Assembly (NCBI RefSeq): GCF_003023845.1
Contig: NZ_PYFT01000001.1
Coordinates: 1,984,001-2,048,000, forward strand
DNA: 64,000 nt
Origin: Adhaeribacter arboris
GTDB lineage: Bacteria > Bacteroidota > Bacteroidia > Cytophagales > Hymenobacteraceae
Direction of reading: 5' to 3'
In this document: positions 37,938-47,230 of the stretch, in pieces
How positions within the stretch are numbered: position 1 is the first letter of the stretch
How the letters are laid out: each line of letters starts with the position of its first letter
The notes under the pieces: generated by a model
The model's input: only the letters and a program-made list of their open reading frames with translations
Told to the model about the DNA's origin: nothing
Databases searched by the model: none
Translations under genes and position numbers: made by a program

Positions 37938-38142
37938 TAGGGCCGTTAAGTTCTAAAAAATACTACTTCCGCGAGCGTCTACGCTCGTGAAGATTATCTG
38001 AAAGGCCGCTGGCCAGGCGAACAGATTGTCTCTTGAACGAGGCCCTGTACCTATTCCCACCGGCCAGAGGCCGGACGATGCGCAACACGAGCGAGGACAC
38101 TCGCATTATACCAACTTTTACCAGTAGAACTTAACGACTCTA
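37938..38142. mobile_element. MITE-like element A, copy 2
   Basis: Ends tagggccgttaagttcta (37938-37955) and tagaacttaacgactcta (38125-38142) form the same terminal inverted repeat as copy 1. The interior shares gcgagcgtctacgctcgtg, the ggccagaggccggacgatgc block and cacgagcgaggacactcg. The central ~40 bases differ from copy 1. It sits in the gap created by the decayed amidohydrolase. Confidence 0.7.
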
Positions 38143-38273
38143 CCTTCGAAGGAAACTTTTTTCACCTAATTTGCTTAACTTACTGGCATTGATCCGGAGA
38201 TTGACTTTCCGGTAAATACATATAGCGCTTTGCTTACTCTACGTACCACAGAAAATAGAAAGAGAATCTAGTC

Positions 38274-39596
38274 TTATTTCTTCTGAAGTTTAGAATACAG
38301 CCAGGGATTGGTTTTTTCGTATTGTTCGGGATAGGTCCAATGGCCGGTTTCTAAGGCCAGGTATAATTCTTTGGGCGCTTTGATTACGTTATAGGCAGCG
38401 TACATAGAAGTAGGCGGACAAGTTTCGTCGTTGAAGCCCCAGGAATAACAACCCGGCACTTTCAGTAAGCGGGCAAAGTTTACCACGTCGTAATACTTAG
38501 AAGTTTCAATTTTATCTTTTTTACCGTTAAAGGCGTAATTTTCTTTACTGAACAAATGCGGCCAGCCGCCAGCCCGATCGTGTAAGTAACCGGTTAAGTC
38601 GCTCAAGGCCGGATAATAGGCTACCAGGTATTTTACGCGGTTATCTAAAGCGGCGGTAACAATGCTTAAAGCGCCTCCCTGGCTGCCGCCGGTTACTCCC
38701 AGGTTTTGCCCATCGAACTGCGGTAAAGTAAATATAAAATCATTGGCCCGCACGCAGCCCAAATACACGCGTTTATAATAATACTGATCTTTGTCGTCGA
38801 GGCCGTGGGTCCAGTAATTACGAAGGGCGCCCGCCATTAAATTATTGTACACGCTTGCCTCCATGGTAACCGGCACGCCGTGAATGCCAATTTCCAAGGT
38901 AATAAAGCCTTTTTCGGCCGCGGCCACATCACCGTTATACGGACGGGCACCCGCTCCCGGAACTTTCAAAATTGCCGGGTATTTTCCTTCTTTTTTTGGT
39001 ACGCACAAGATGCCGTATACCCGGGTATTAAGCGCAAAATTTTGAATATTTACGTGGTACACATTTACCGTTTCGATGCAACGCTCGGGTAGCAAAGTCA
39101 TGCGGGCATCCAGCGGAATTGCAGCAGCCTCAGCTTTGGCTTTGTCCCAAAACGCCTGAAAATCGGCGGGCACATTAGTCGTAGGTTCTATTTTCAAAGG
39201 GTCAAACCCGGCAGTAGCTAAACCAATGTATTCTTTCCCTTCTACGGTGGCAGTAGCCATACACCTTAGAAAGCCGGGCTTTTTTAAAGTTCCCCCCGCA
39301 ACTACTTTGCTGCCGTTAGCCAGCGTTAAGGTTTCGGTTTTAGTGGCGGACATTTTTTCCGGCATAACCTCGTATTTTACTTTTACATTAGGCAAAGGAT
39401 GGCCGTATTGTAACACGGTAATGGTAAATTTTACCGGTTCCCCGGTTTTATATTCCCAATTGGCGTGGTCAGGCGCCACTACTACTTTAACAATTTTTTC
39501 GGTAGGCTGCCCGGCGACACGCACGCACCAGAGCAGCAGCAAACAAAAACAGAGGTATTTAGAAAAGAAAGTCGAACGAGGTAATGTTTGGATCAT
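38274..39596 (-). CDS. Acetyl-xylan-esterase/cephalosporin-C-deacetylase-like esterase
   Basis: 440 residues from ATG 39596. A longer in-frame start at 39719 adds 41 residues before an obvious signal peptide (YLCFCLLLLWCVRVAGQ), so I reject it. An Ig-like N-terminal domain (VKFTITVLQYGHPLPNVKVK) leads to an AXE1-type alpha/beta-hydrolase with VPADFQAFWDKAKAEA, the elbow GVTGGSQGGALS (nucleophile Ser), an Asp in WGFNDETCPPTSMYAAYN and His in ALETGHWTYPEQ. It would remove acetyl groups from polysaccharides or their fragments in the periplasm or outside. No xylanase or transporter gene is adjacent. Confidence 0.88.
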   Translation of the reverse strand: MIQTLPRSTFFSKYLCFCLLLLWCVRVAGQPTEKIVKVVVAPDHANWEYKTGEPVKFTITVLQYGHPLPNVKVKYEVMPEKMSATKTETLTLANGSKVVAGGTLKKPGFLRCMATATVEGKEYIGLATAGFDPLKIEPTTNVPADFQAFWDKAKAEAAAIPLDARMTLLPERCIETVNVYHVNIQNFALNTRVYGILCVPKKEGKYPAILKVPGAGARPYNGDVAAAEKGFITLEIGIHGVPVTMEASVYNNLMAGALRNYWTHGLDDKDQYYYKRVYLGCVRANDFIFTLPQFDGQNLGVTGGSQGGALSIVTAALDNRVKYLVAYYPALSDLTGYLHDRAGGWPHLFSKENYAFNGKKDKIETSKYYDVVNFARLLKVPGCYSWGFNDETCPPTSMYAAYNVIKAPKELYLALETGHWTYPEQYEKTNPWLYSKLQKK

Positions 39597-40110
39597 AGAT
39601 TTTTGAAGGTTAGCCAAATAAATTTCACAAATTAGGGGGCTTAATTTTCGTATTTTTCCCGGAAAGTTTTCCACCGGCATAAGATTACAACTATCGTTTA
39701 CAATTAAAAGTAATTCCAAAAAATTTTCTTTTTAGCGATTAAGCGGCTATAGTTAAGAGAAACATATAACCGTAAATAGTAAAAATGGGATAAGATGAAG
39801 AATTACCCGGTTATGGTATAACTAAATAAAAGATTTGCCATACAATACCTAACTAAGTTAAAATTAGTTTCACTAGCCTCTTTTACCTAATTGGCGCCTG
39901 CGTTATTTTATCTATTCTGGCAAAAATTTCAAATTCTAAACTAAAATTATATTATTGCGGGTAAAATTTTAAACTAGCTAACCGGTAATGCTTGGCTGTG
40001 TCAACTTAACTGGCTTCTGATAGGATAATTCCCCAAAAGGCTCGTATATTTCCTCCTTTAATTTAAAGCCGGAAAATAAATTAGATAAATAGGAAATCTC
40101 CCTGGGTACT
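39597..40110. other. Divergent intergenic region
   Basis: About 510 AT-rich bases between the esterase gene (minus) and the triple-PAS kinase (plus). I found no gene, hairpin or repeat that I can defend. Confidence 0.4.
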
Positions 40111-42051
40111 ATGAACGCCGAATCAGAAAACATTTCTATTTCACCGCCCAAGAACATCTCGCATGAACAGTACCGCTTACTGGTGGATAGTATCACCGAT
40201 TACGCTATCTTTTTACTAGATCCTACGGGCCGGGTAGTTTCCTGGAACCCAGGAGCGCAGCAAATTAAACAATACCAGCCCGAAGAAATTATCGGGAAAC
40301 ATTTCTCTACTTTTTATACGGCCGAGGCAAAAGCCAGCGATTACCCGGCGATGGAGCTAAGAGAAGCCCAGCGCTTAGGTAAGTTTGAAGACGAAGGTTG
40401 GCGCGTCCGAAAAGATGGCTCCGTTTTTTGGGCGAACGTTATTATCACGCCCATTTACAACGAGCAAAAAACCTTAATCGGCTTTTCGAAAATTACCCGC
40501 AACTTATCCGAAAGAAAAAAAGCAGAAGATGATTTATTTAAAGCCTACGAAGAATTAAAAAACAGCGAAGAACGCTTTCGGCTTTTAATAGAAGGCGTAA
40601 CCGATTACGCCATATTTATGCTTGACCCGGCCGGTAACGTAGCCACCTGGAACGAAGGCGCCCGACGGCTGAAAGGTTACGAAGCGGCCGAAATTATCGG
40701 TAAGTTTTTTTCTAAATTTTATAGCCAGGAAGCCGTGCAAAGCGGTTATCCGGAGTACGAACTTAGTCGGGCAAAAGCCGAAGGCCGGTTTGAAGACGAA
40801 GGCTGGCGATTCCGGAAAGATGGCTCGGCCTTTTGGGCAAATACCGTATTAACCGCCATTTACAACCCGCACCACGAACTAATTGGTTTTTCAAAAATTA
40901 CCCGCGACTTAACCGAGAAGAAGAGACTCGAACAGCAATTATTCCGGATTAACGAAGAACTAAAAGAAAGTGAAGAAAAAAGCCGCTTATTAATTAACAG
41001 CGTGCAGGATTACGCTATTTTAATGTTAAACCCCGAGGGCATAATCGTGAGCTGGAACGCCGGGGCCGAGCGACTGAAAGGGTACAAAGTTCAGGAAATT
41101 ATAGGCAAACATTTTTCAATTTTTTATCCCCGCGAAGCCATTCAACAAGGATTTCCTAAATTTGAAATAGCCAGAGCCTTAGAATACGGTCATTTCGAGG
41201 ACGAGGGCTGGCGCATCAAGAAAGACGGCACGGCGTTTTGGGCAAATGTAGTTCTTACGCCTATTTATAATTCGGCTAACCGGTTATTAGGCTTCGCTAA
41301 AATTACCCGCGATTTAACCGAACGCCGCCGCAATGAGGATTTAATGCAGAAAAACAAGGAATTAGCGCGAATTAATAACGACCTCGACAATTTTGTTTAT
41401 ACCGCTTCGCACGACCTGAAAACACCGATTACTAACCTGGAAGGTTTACTGGATGCCTTAACGGAAGAAATGGGTCCGGAAAAAGATATACACCAGGAAA
41501 TATTAACTTTAATGCAAGGTTCTATTGTTAGTCTGAAAAAAGTAATAGACGATTTAGGAGACATTACGAAACTTCAGCAAGAAAAAGAAGCTCCGGAAAC
41601 GGTAAACTTGGTGGAGCTAATCGAAGAAACCAAAGATAACTTACGTGAAATAATCAACACGAGTAAATCCGAAATAAAAGTTACGGATTTAGCTTTTGAA
41701 ACCCTGGAATACTCCCGGAAAAATTTGCGGAGTATTTTGTATAATCTGGTGATAAACGCCATTAAATACGCCGACCCGCAAAGAACCCCGGCAATACTAA
41801 TTCAAACATATTTTTCCAGCACCGGCGAATACGTGCTTTCGGTCGCCGATAATGGATTAGGTATTGCCGACACCCAACTCGATAAAATATTTTCTATTTA
41901 TAAACGGGCGCATACCCACGTAGAAGGTTCCGGATTGGGCCTTTACTTAGTTAAAAAAATTCTGGATAACTCCGGCGACCGAATTACGGTGGAAAGCGAA
42001 GTGGGCAAAGGCTCGGTCTTTCAAGTGTACTTTAAACAAGAAATCTCCTAG
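40111..42051 (+). CDS. Soluble histidine kinase with three tandem PAS domains
   Basis: A 646-residue cytoplasmic kinase. PAS domains at ~17-135, 153-270 and 292-405 each share the patterns DYAIxxLxPxG, SWNxGA (or TWNEGA) and FEDEGWRxxKDG followed by FWANxxLTxIYN, and end KITRDLTE. The histidine is H434 in YTASHDLKTPITNLEG, then the N box LVINAIKYADPQR, DNGLGI and GSGLGLYLVKKIL. The triplicated module suggests internal duplication; cofactor or ligand is unknown. No partner receiver lies beside it; the single-domain receiver at 18.4 kb is a candidate. Confidence 0.94.
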   Translation: MNAESENISISPPKNISHEQYRLLVDSITDYAIFLLDPTGRVVSWNPGAQQIKQYQPEEIIGKHFSTFYTAEAKASDYPAMELREAQRLGKFEDEGWRVRKDGSVFWANVIITPIYNEQKTLIGFSKITRNLSERKKAEDDLFKAYEELKNSEERFRLLIEGVTDYAIFMLDPAGNVATWNEGARRLKGYEAAEIIGKFFSKFYSQEAVQSGYPEYELSRAKAEGRFEDEGWRFRKDGSAFWANTVLTAIYNPHHELIGFSKITRDLTEKKRLEQQLFRINEELKESEEKSRLLINSVQDYAILMLNPEGIIVSWNAGAERLKGYKVQEIIGKHFSIFYPREAIQQGFPKFEIARALEYGHFEDEGWRIKKDGTAFWANVVLTPIYNSANRLLGFAKITRDLTERRRNEDLMQKNKELARINNDLDNFVYTASHDLKTPITNLEGLLDALTEEMGPEKDIHQEILTLMQGSIVSLKKVIDDLGDITKLQQEKEAPETVNLVELIEETKDNLREIINTSKSEIKVTDLAFETLEYSRKNLRSILYNLVINAIKYADPQRTPAILIQTYFSSTGEYVLSVADNGLGIADTQLDKIFSIYKRAHTHVEGSGLGLYLVKKILDNSGDRITVESEVGKGSVFQVYFKQEIS

Positions 42052-42184
42052 TAGTAAAAATACCACTAGCAGGTATATAAGTAGCTTGCAACCATTTAAG
42101 GAGCCAAGGGGTCATATTAAAGAAAGGAAGGCGGAGCAGTAAAGTACTTGGCTTTTCCTAAGGAAGTATTAAAACTATACTTAT

Positions 42185-43429
42185 ATGAACCTGCATTTAA
42201 TAAAAGTTTGCTTTTTAGGTGTAGCCGGAGCTATTTGTTTACTTAGCTCCTGCCAAAAAGATATGGTAGCTCCTGACCAAAACAATAATCCTAAAGTACG
42301 TCCGCTGGCTACCCAGGAAGTTAAAACTATTAGCAGCTCCAACGATTTTGCCTTCCGGGCCTTCGCTGCTCTTCGCGCGGTCGAAAGCGAGCAGAATTTG
42401 TTTATATCGCCCTTAAGTATTTCTTCGGCCCTGACCATGACCTACAATGGGGCCGATGGTACCACGAAAGAAGCCATGCGCCAGACCCTGGGCTTTGAAC
42501 CCCAAACCGATGTTGAAATCAACCAAGCCTACAAAAGCTTAACGGAACTTTTGATAAACATGGATAAGAAAGTAACGCTTACCACGGCTAATTCTATCTG
42601 GTACGCGCAGCAATTTCAGTTGCAGGCTCCTTTTGTTCAAAATAATAAAACTTACTTTAACGCCACCGTACAGGGATTGGACTTTGCTTCGCCCAGCGCT
42701 AAAAATACTATTAACAATTGGGTAAAAGACTATACGCAAGGTAAAATCGCAAGCATTGTGCAAGAAATACGGCCGGAACACGTCCTGTTTCTGGTAAATG
42801 CGATTTACTTTAAAGGCACCTGGACGTACCCCTTTACTAAAAATTTAACGAAACCCGCTCCTTTCCGGAAAGAAGATGGCAGTACCGTTAATGTGGACTT
42901 TATGACCATGGAAAAAGGCCGCTACTTAGTCTACGAAGATGCCCAAAAACAAGTAATTGACCTGCCCTACGGTAACCGCCAGTTTAGCATGACCTTAATT
43001 GTTCCGAAAGAGCAAAATACCGTGCGGGATATTGCCGCTAACCTGAGCAGTTCTCAATTGGCTACCTGGTTAAGTAACGCCGACAGCACTAGCCTGGAGC
43101 TGCATCTGCCAAAGTTTAAGCTGGAATACAAAAAAGAACTAAGCGAAACCTTAACGCAACTAGGCATGGGCGAAGCCTTTAGCAACCAAGCTAATTTTAG
43201 CCGCATGTTAAGCAATTCTAATCAAGGCTTAGCCATTAGCGAAGTAATGCACAAAGCTTTTGTAGAAGTAAACGAAGAAGGTACAGAAGCAGCAGCGGCT
43301 ACTTCCGTGGGTATTGTGGTTACCTCGCTACCGTCTATTATTCAGGTTAACCGGCCGTTTGTTTTCTTAATCCGCGAAAAATCTACGAATGCTATTCTCT
43401 TTATCGGCCAGCTAATGAATCCGCAATAA
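42185..43429 (+). CDS. Serpin-family protease inhibitor (lipoprotein)
   Basis: A 414-residue serpin with a lipoprotein signal (LLSSC). It has FAFRAFAALRAVESEQNLFI, SPLSISSALTMTYNGADGTT, LVNAIYFKGTWTYPF, MTLIVPKEQ, LPKFKLEYKKEL and the shutter/breach segment SEVMHKAFVEVNEEGTEAAA. The hinge GTEAAAAT is the small-residue type of inhibitory serpins. Counting from the hinge puts P1-P1' at Thr380-Ser381 (uncertain by one or two). PFVFLIREKSTNAILFIG closes the fold. It would trap serine or cysteine proteases at the cell surface. Single gene. Confidence 0.95.
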   Translation: MNLHLIKVCFLGVAGAICLLSSCQKDMVAPDQNNNPKVRPLATQEVKTISSSNDFAFRAFAALRAVESEQNLFISPLSISSALTMTYNGADGTTKEAMRQTLGFEPQTDVEINQAYKSLTELLINMDKKVTLTTANSIWYAQQFQLQAPFVQNNKTYFNATVQGLDFASPSAKNTINNWVKDYTQGKIASIVQEIRPEHVLFLVNAIYFKGTWTYPFTKNLTKPAPFRKEDGSTVNVDFMTMEKGRYLVYEDAQKQVIDLPYGNRQFSMTLIVPKEQNTVRDIAANLSSSQLATWLSNADSTSLELHLPKFKLEYKKELSETLTQLGMGEAFSNQANFSRMLSNSNQGLAISEVMHKAFVEVNEEGTEAAAATSVGIVVTSLPSIIQVNRPFVFLIREKSTNAILFIGQLMNPQ

Positions 43430-43587
43430 CAGTTACCAATTAACATGTAAAAAAGTATAAACCTTAACATTAAGTGAGGTAGTTTATACAGATTATACTT
43501 ATAAATATCATTCTCCTAACTATATTTAAATCTATTAGTCAGTCATAATACATTGATTATTGACTGGTAATTGGTAAATGATGTTTT

Positions 43588-44487
43588 ATGAAAAAGTTTT
43601 TCGGTTGTTTTGCCGTACTATTATTTTTATCAAATTTAGGTAACCGGTCATTATTCGCCCAGAAGCGCCAAGTGCCGCTGTTTGCCAAACAAAACCTGGT
43701 AGCCTGGTGCATTGTACCCTACGACAGCGTTAAACGCACGCCCGAACAACGGGCGCAAATGCTGCAAGAGCTCGGCATTAAAAAGTTTGCCTACGATTGG
43801 CGCGACCAGCACTTACCCACCATGGCCCACGAAATTGCCACGATGCGCCAGGCTGGCATTGCGTTAAAATCGATTTGGTTTTGGGTAAACGGCAGCCCGG
43901 ATCAGGTACTGGACAAAACAAATGAATTTATTTTAGAAACGCTTAAGCAGCAAAATGCCCGTACCGAACTCTGGCTATCTTTCAACGAAAAATACTTTGC
44001 CGGTTTAACCAACGAAGCAAAATTAAAAAAAGCCGTAGCTGCCGTAGGTTATATAAACAAAAGGGCGCAAGCCATTGGCTGTACGGTAATGCTGTACAAC
44101 CACGGCGATTGGTTCGGGGAGCCGGAAAATCAGATTAAAATTATAAAAGCTTTGAGGACCAAAAATTTAGGCATGGTGTATAACTTTCATCACGCGCACG
44201 AACAGGTAAAAAACTTTCCTAATCTGCTAAAGCAGATGAAGCCTTACGTAACTACCATTAATATCAATGGCATGCGCACCGGCGGGCCTAAAATTTTACC
44301 TCTGGGAAAAGGCGATTTAGAAGAACAAATGCTAAAAGAAGTAAAAGCTTCGGGATTCTCCGGTTCATTGGGTATTATTGGCCACACCGAAAACGAAGAC
44401 GTGAAACAAGTACTATTGGGGAACCTGGAAGGCTTAAAACAAATTTTACAAAACCTGGGCGAAACGGCTGCTTTACAAACGTATTAA
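43588..44487 (+). CDS. Secreted TIM-barrel sugar isomerase/epimerase-like protein
   Basis: A 299-residue exported protein: signal MKKFFGCFAVLLFLSNLG ending near LFAQ, then a xylose-isomerase-like barrel with QNLVAWCIVPYDSVKRTPEQ, LGIKKFAYDWRDQHLPTM, MLYNHGDWFGEPENQI (likely metal His), LGMVYNFHHAHEQVKNFPNL and LGIIGHTENED. These are the strand ends where such enzymes bind a metal. Activity is not known; homologues often sit with uncharacterised sugar-degradation genes. It follows the serpin after about 160 bp. Confidence 0.8.
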   Translation: MKKFFGCFAVLLFLSNLGNRSLFAQKRQVPLFAKQNLVAWCIVPYDSVKRTPEQRAQMLQELGIKKFAYDWRDQHLPTMAHEIATMRQAGIALKSIWFWVNGSPDQVLDKTNEFILETLKQQNARTELWLSFNEKYFAGLTNEAKLKKAVAAVGYINKRAQAIGCTVMLYNHGDWFGEPENQIKIIKALRTKNLGMVYNFHHAHEQVKNFPNLLKQMKPYVTTININGMRTGGPKILPLGKGDLEEQMLKEVKASGFSGSLGIIGHTENEDVKQVLLGNLEGLKQILQNLGETAALQTY

Positions 44488-45287
44488 AACCGCTCCGGCA
44501 TCAATATTACTAAGACAAAATGCAGCATCTGCTGCTTGGCAAAAATTAAATTTTGTTAAGAAAATCTTTGTTTCCAGAATGCTGCTTTCAGAAATAAAGC
44601 TATTTATCTGCTGTTTTTCATTCCTCTGGGTGCAGGAAGTATTTTTCATTCATTTTCTTTGCCCTCCAATCTGCTAGTATTCCGGAAGGATAAAAAATTA
44701 ACTTGGATTAATAAAAATTTAATTATACCTTAGTTTTACCCTAAGTGATTACCTGTATAGTACCAATTCTGCGGGTACTTTACAGGCTATTTTTAGCTTA
44801 TTGAGCAACAGGCAATAAGATTTTACCAGCTTTTTTAGTATTAAACTGTTACAAACTAACATTCATCTTACTTAAAGCATGACGTAAAATAAACACTTAT
44901 TTCAACAGCTTTTCCAGGAGGCATAAACCTTATTTCTGCTAAGTTTTACTGCTTTTTGGCGTATTCAAGCTGTTACCTGTTAGACCAAAACTAGCTATTT
45001 GTAAGTTACCAGAGCAGCTCTGGCTTACATGCTTTCCGCCCCTTTTACTTGATCTTCTTCCCGTTTCTGTCTGGTGCAGCAAGGCAGGTATTTGTTCGTG
45101 TACGGTTACCCAGTTAAACTTCCGGTTTTATATTTTATTGCTTAAGAATGTATTCCCTTTAGGCCGCAACACTGGTTATTTACTTAGTTAACCCCGTGAA
45201 CAAGCTAAATTATCGGAGAAACACAGGCAGCGCCTAGCCGCTTATCTGAAAAGTATTTTTACTTCTATTTAAAAAAATTTAGTATTC
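44488..45287. other. 800-bp gene-free stretch
   Basis: No reading frame or RNA gene that I can support. The DNA has pyrimidine-rich tracts and scattered stops in all frames. It probably includes the promoter of the TIGR03118-like gene. Confidence 0.5.
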
Positions 45288-46499
45288 ATGAAAAAAGTAA
45301 TTCAAAAAATTAGCCGTACTCCTCTGGCTGGAGTAGTCATTTTTTTGCTGGCATTTTTTTTAGTAATTTCTGGTTGCGACCGTACTCTGGACGAACTGGA
45401 TAGTCAAGTTAAAAAACAAGGTTCGGGGTCGGATAAACAATTAGCCGAAGAGCCGGAAGGTTTAAAAGATTTTGCGTTAGTAAACCTAGTTGCCAATACC
45501 GATGGCGATGAATACAAAGCCAAACGCGTTGAACCTAAGCTGCAGAATGCCTGGGGCATTGCCTTTGGCGCTACCGGGGTACCTTGGGTAAATGCCACCA
45601 ATACCGGCTTAAGTTTTATCTTTAATGCCGAAGGCGAGGAATTAAGAGCTCCCGTAGATGTTCCGTCCCCTACAAAATCGACGGGTGGTTTACCTACGGG
45701 CATTGTATTTAATGGTACAACTGATTTTAAACTGCCAAATGACGAGTCGGCGCGTTTTATTTTCTGCGGTTTAGACGGCGTGATATCCGGTTGGAACCAA
45801 GGAGGATCCGTTGAAGTAGTGGACCGCTCCAAAGAGGCCGGTTATAAAGGTGCCGTTTATACAGGTATTGCCAAAGCGGTGGCAGGAGGGAAAAATTACC
45901 TTTACGTGGCTAATTTTAGCATTAATAAAATAGACATATTTAATGCGGCGTTTAAACAAGGAAAAACAATCAATTTTAAAGATCCCAAATTACCGGCGGG
46001 TTATGCTCCTTTTAATATCCGGAACTTAGGTAATAAACTGTACGTGACGTACGCCAAAGTGGGAAAAGATGGCCGGTCTGAAAAAGGTAAAGGCAAAGGT
46101 TATGTTAGTGTTTACGAACCAAATGGTACCTTTATTAAGCGTTTTGCTTCCGGCGGAACTTTAAATGCTCCCTGGGGAATTGCCCGCGCTCCTAAAGGTT
46201 TCTTCGACGATGATCCTAAATACAGCTACCTGAAAGATGCCATTTTAATCGGAAACTTCGGGGATGGTTATATTAACGTGTATACTACCGATGGCACGTA
46301 TGCCGGCCAATTAATGGACGACGATAAAAAACCAATTTCTATTGATGGATTATGGGAAATAACCTTCCCGCCCCGTACTGCTGCGGCCAATGTGGACCTG
46401 ACTCGCCTTTACTATGCCGCTGGTCCGGATGAGGAAACGAACGGCGTATTTGGCTACATAACCCGGAAAAAAAGCGATGATATAGTGGCTAAGCGGTAG
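45288..46499 (+). CDS. TIGR03118-like lipoprotein
   Basis: A 403-residue lipoprotein: signal LAGVVIFLLAFFLVISGC with lipobox Cys. The body has the TIGR03118 pattern LVNLVANTDGDEYKAKRVEP, KLQNAWGIAFGATGVPWVNA, TGLSFIFNAEGEE, GVISGWNQGG, KNYLYVANFSINKIDIFNA, PFNIRNLGNKLYVTYA, APWGIARAPKGF and ILIGNFGDGYINVYT. The fold is predicted as a beta-propeller of unknown function, on the outer face of a membrane. Upstream is the long gene-free stretch; a clear terminator follows. Confidence 0.85.
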   Translation: MKKVIQKISRTPLAGVVIFLLAFFLVISGCDRTLDELDSQVKKQGSGSDKQLAEEPEGLKDFALVNLVANTDGDEYKAKRVEPKLQNAWGIAFGATGVPWVNATNTGLSFIFNAEGEELRAPVDVPSPTKSTGGLPTGIVFNGTTDFKLPNDESARFIFCGLDGVISGWNQGGSVEVVDRSKEAGYKGAVYTGIAKAVAGGKNYLYVANFSINKIDIFNAAFKQGKTINFKDPKLPAGYAPFNIRNLGNKLYVTYAKVGKDGRSEKGKGKGYVSVYEPNGTFIKRFASGGTLNAPWGIARAPKGFFDDDPKYSYLKDAILIGNFGDGYINVYTTDGTYAGQLMDDDKKPISIDGLWEITFPPRTAAANVDLTRLYYAAGPDEETNGVFGYITRKKSDDIVAKR

Positions 46500-46627
46500 C
46501 CAAGTTTCATTACCTAAAGACTTAGCTGCTCCTGACTTAGAGCAGTATGATTTGATTAGCTGTTATATTTGATTTATTTAAGAGCCGATTCACATAAAAT
46601 CTACCTTAATTTTACTGTTCCTCTTAA

Positions 46628-46658
46628 TAGCACAAGCAAAAGCTTGTGCTATTTTTTT
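46628..46658 (+). terminator. Rho-independent terminator
   Basis: A 10-bp stem tagcacaagc/gcttgtgcta with an AAAA loop and a run of seven T, about 130 bases after the lipoprotein stop. Confidence 0.85.
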
Positions 46659-46891
46659 ACCTTAACCTCAAATAAACCGGTAGTTTAACTCTTTGCTTTT
46701 TATTTCTCTTTTCAATCTTTTTTCTTCTTGACCTATCTCAAATCCGGACAGTAAACTGTTCGTAACCGCACACTTTTATTTTCTTGTTTAAGCCAAAAAG
46801 TGCTTCTAGTAAGTCAAATCAGCCTTTTTGGCAAATGGTAAAGTATTTGCTCAGCAAAAATAGATTTTATTGAAAGCTTACATATAATTGC

Positions 46892-47230
46892 ATGAAACGA
46901 ACGTACTTAGGCGAGTTTGAAGAAATTGTTCTGTTAACCGTAGTATTACTCGAAGGAAAAGCTTACGGGGTAGCCATTACCCATCAGATTATCGAACAAA
47001 CCGGTCGTGCGGTGCGGCTGAACCAGGTGCACGCTGCCTTGCACCGTTTAGAAGAAAAAGGTATGGTAATTTCCCGCATGGGCGAAGCTACGGCCGAGCG
47101 GGGCGGGCGGCGCAAGCGCTTATTTACCATTACAGCCTACGGCGAACAAACTTTACTCGACATTCAAGCCATCCGCTCCCAATTAATAAGCTTACTGCCC
47201 CGGGCCCTTAAACCCAGTATCTCGCTATGA
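46892..47230 (+). CDS. PadR-family transcriptional regulator
   Basis: A 112-residue winged-helix protein: YLGEFEEIVLLTVVLLEGKA, YGVAITHQIIEQTGRAVRLN, QVHAALHRLEEKGMVISRMG and RRKRLFTITAYGEQTLLDIQ match PadR from N-terminus to wing. Its stop overlaps the start of the permease gene by four bases (ATGA), so the two are translationally coupled. PadR genes joined to MacB-like permeases are a recurrent arrangement in Bacteroidota and Acidobacteria; it probably represses its own operon. The signal is unknown. Confidence 0.95.
   Translation: MKRTYLGEFEEIVLLTVVLLEGKAYGVAITHQIIEQTGRAVRLNQVHAALHRLEEKGMVISRMGEATAERGGRRKRLFTITAYGEQTLLDIQAIRSQLISLLPRALKPSISL

Noticed and set aside
39978-40196. Minus-strand frame at the start of the triple-PAS kinase
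   Set aside because: It overlaps the kinase N-terminus and has no motif or context support.
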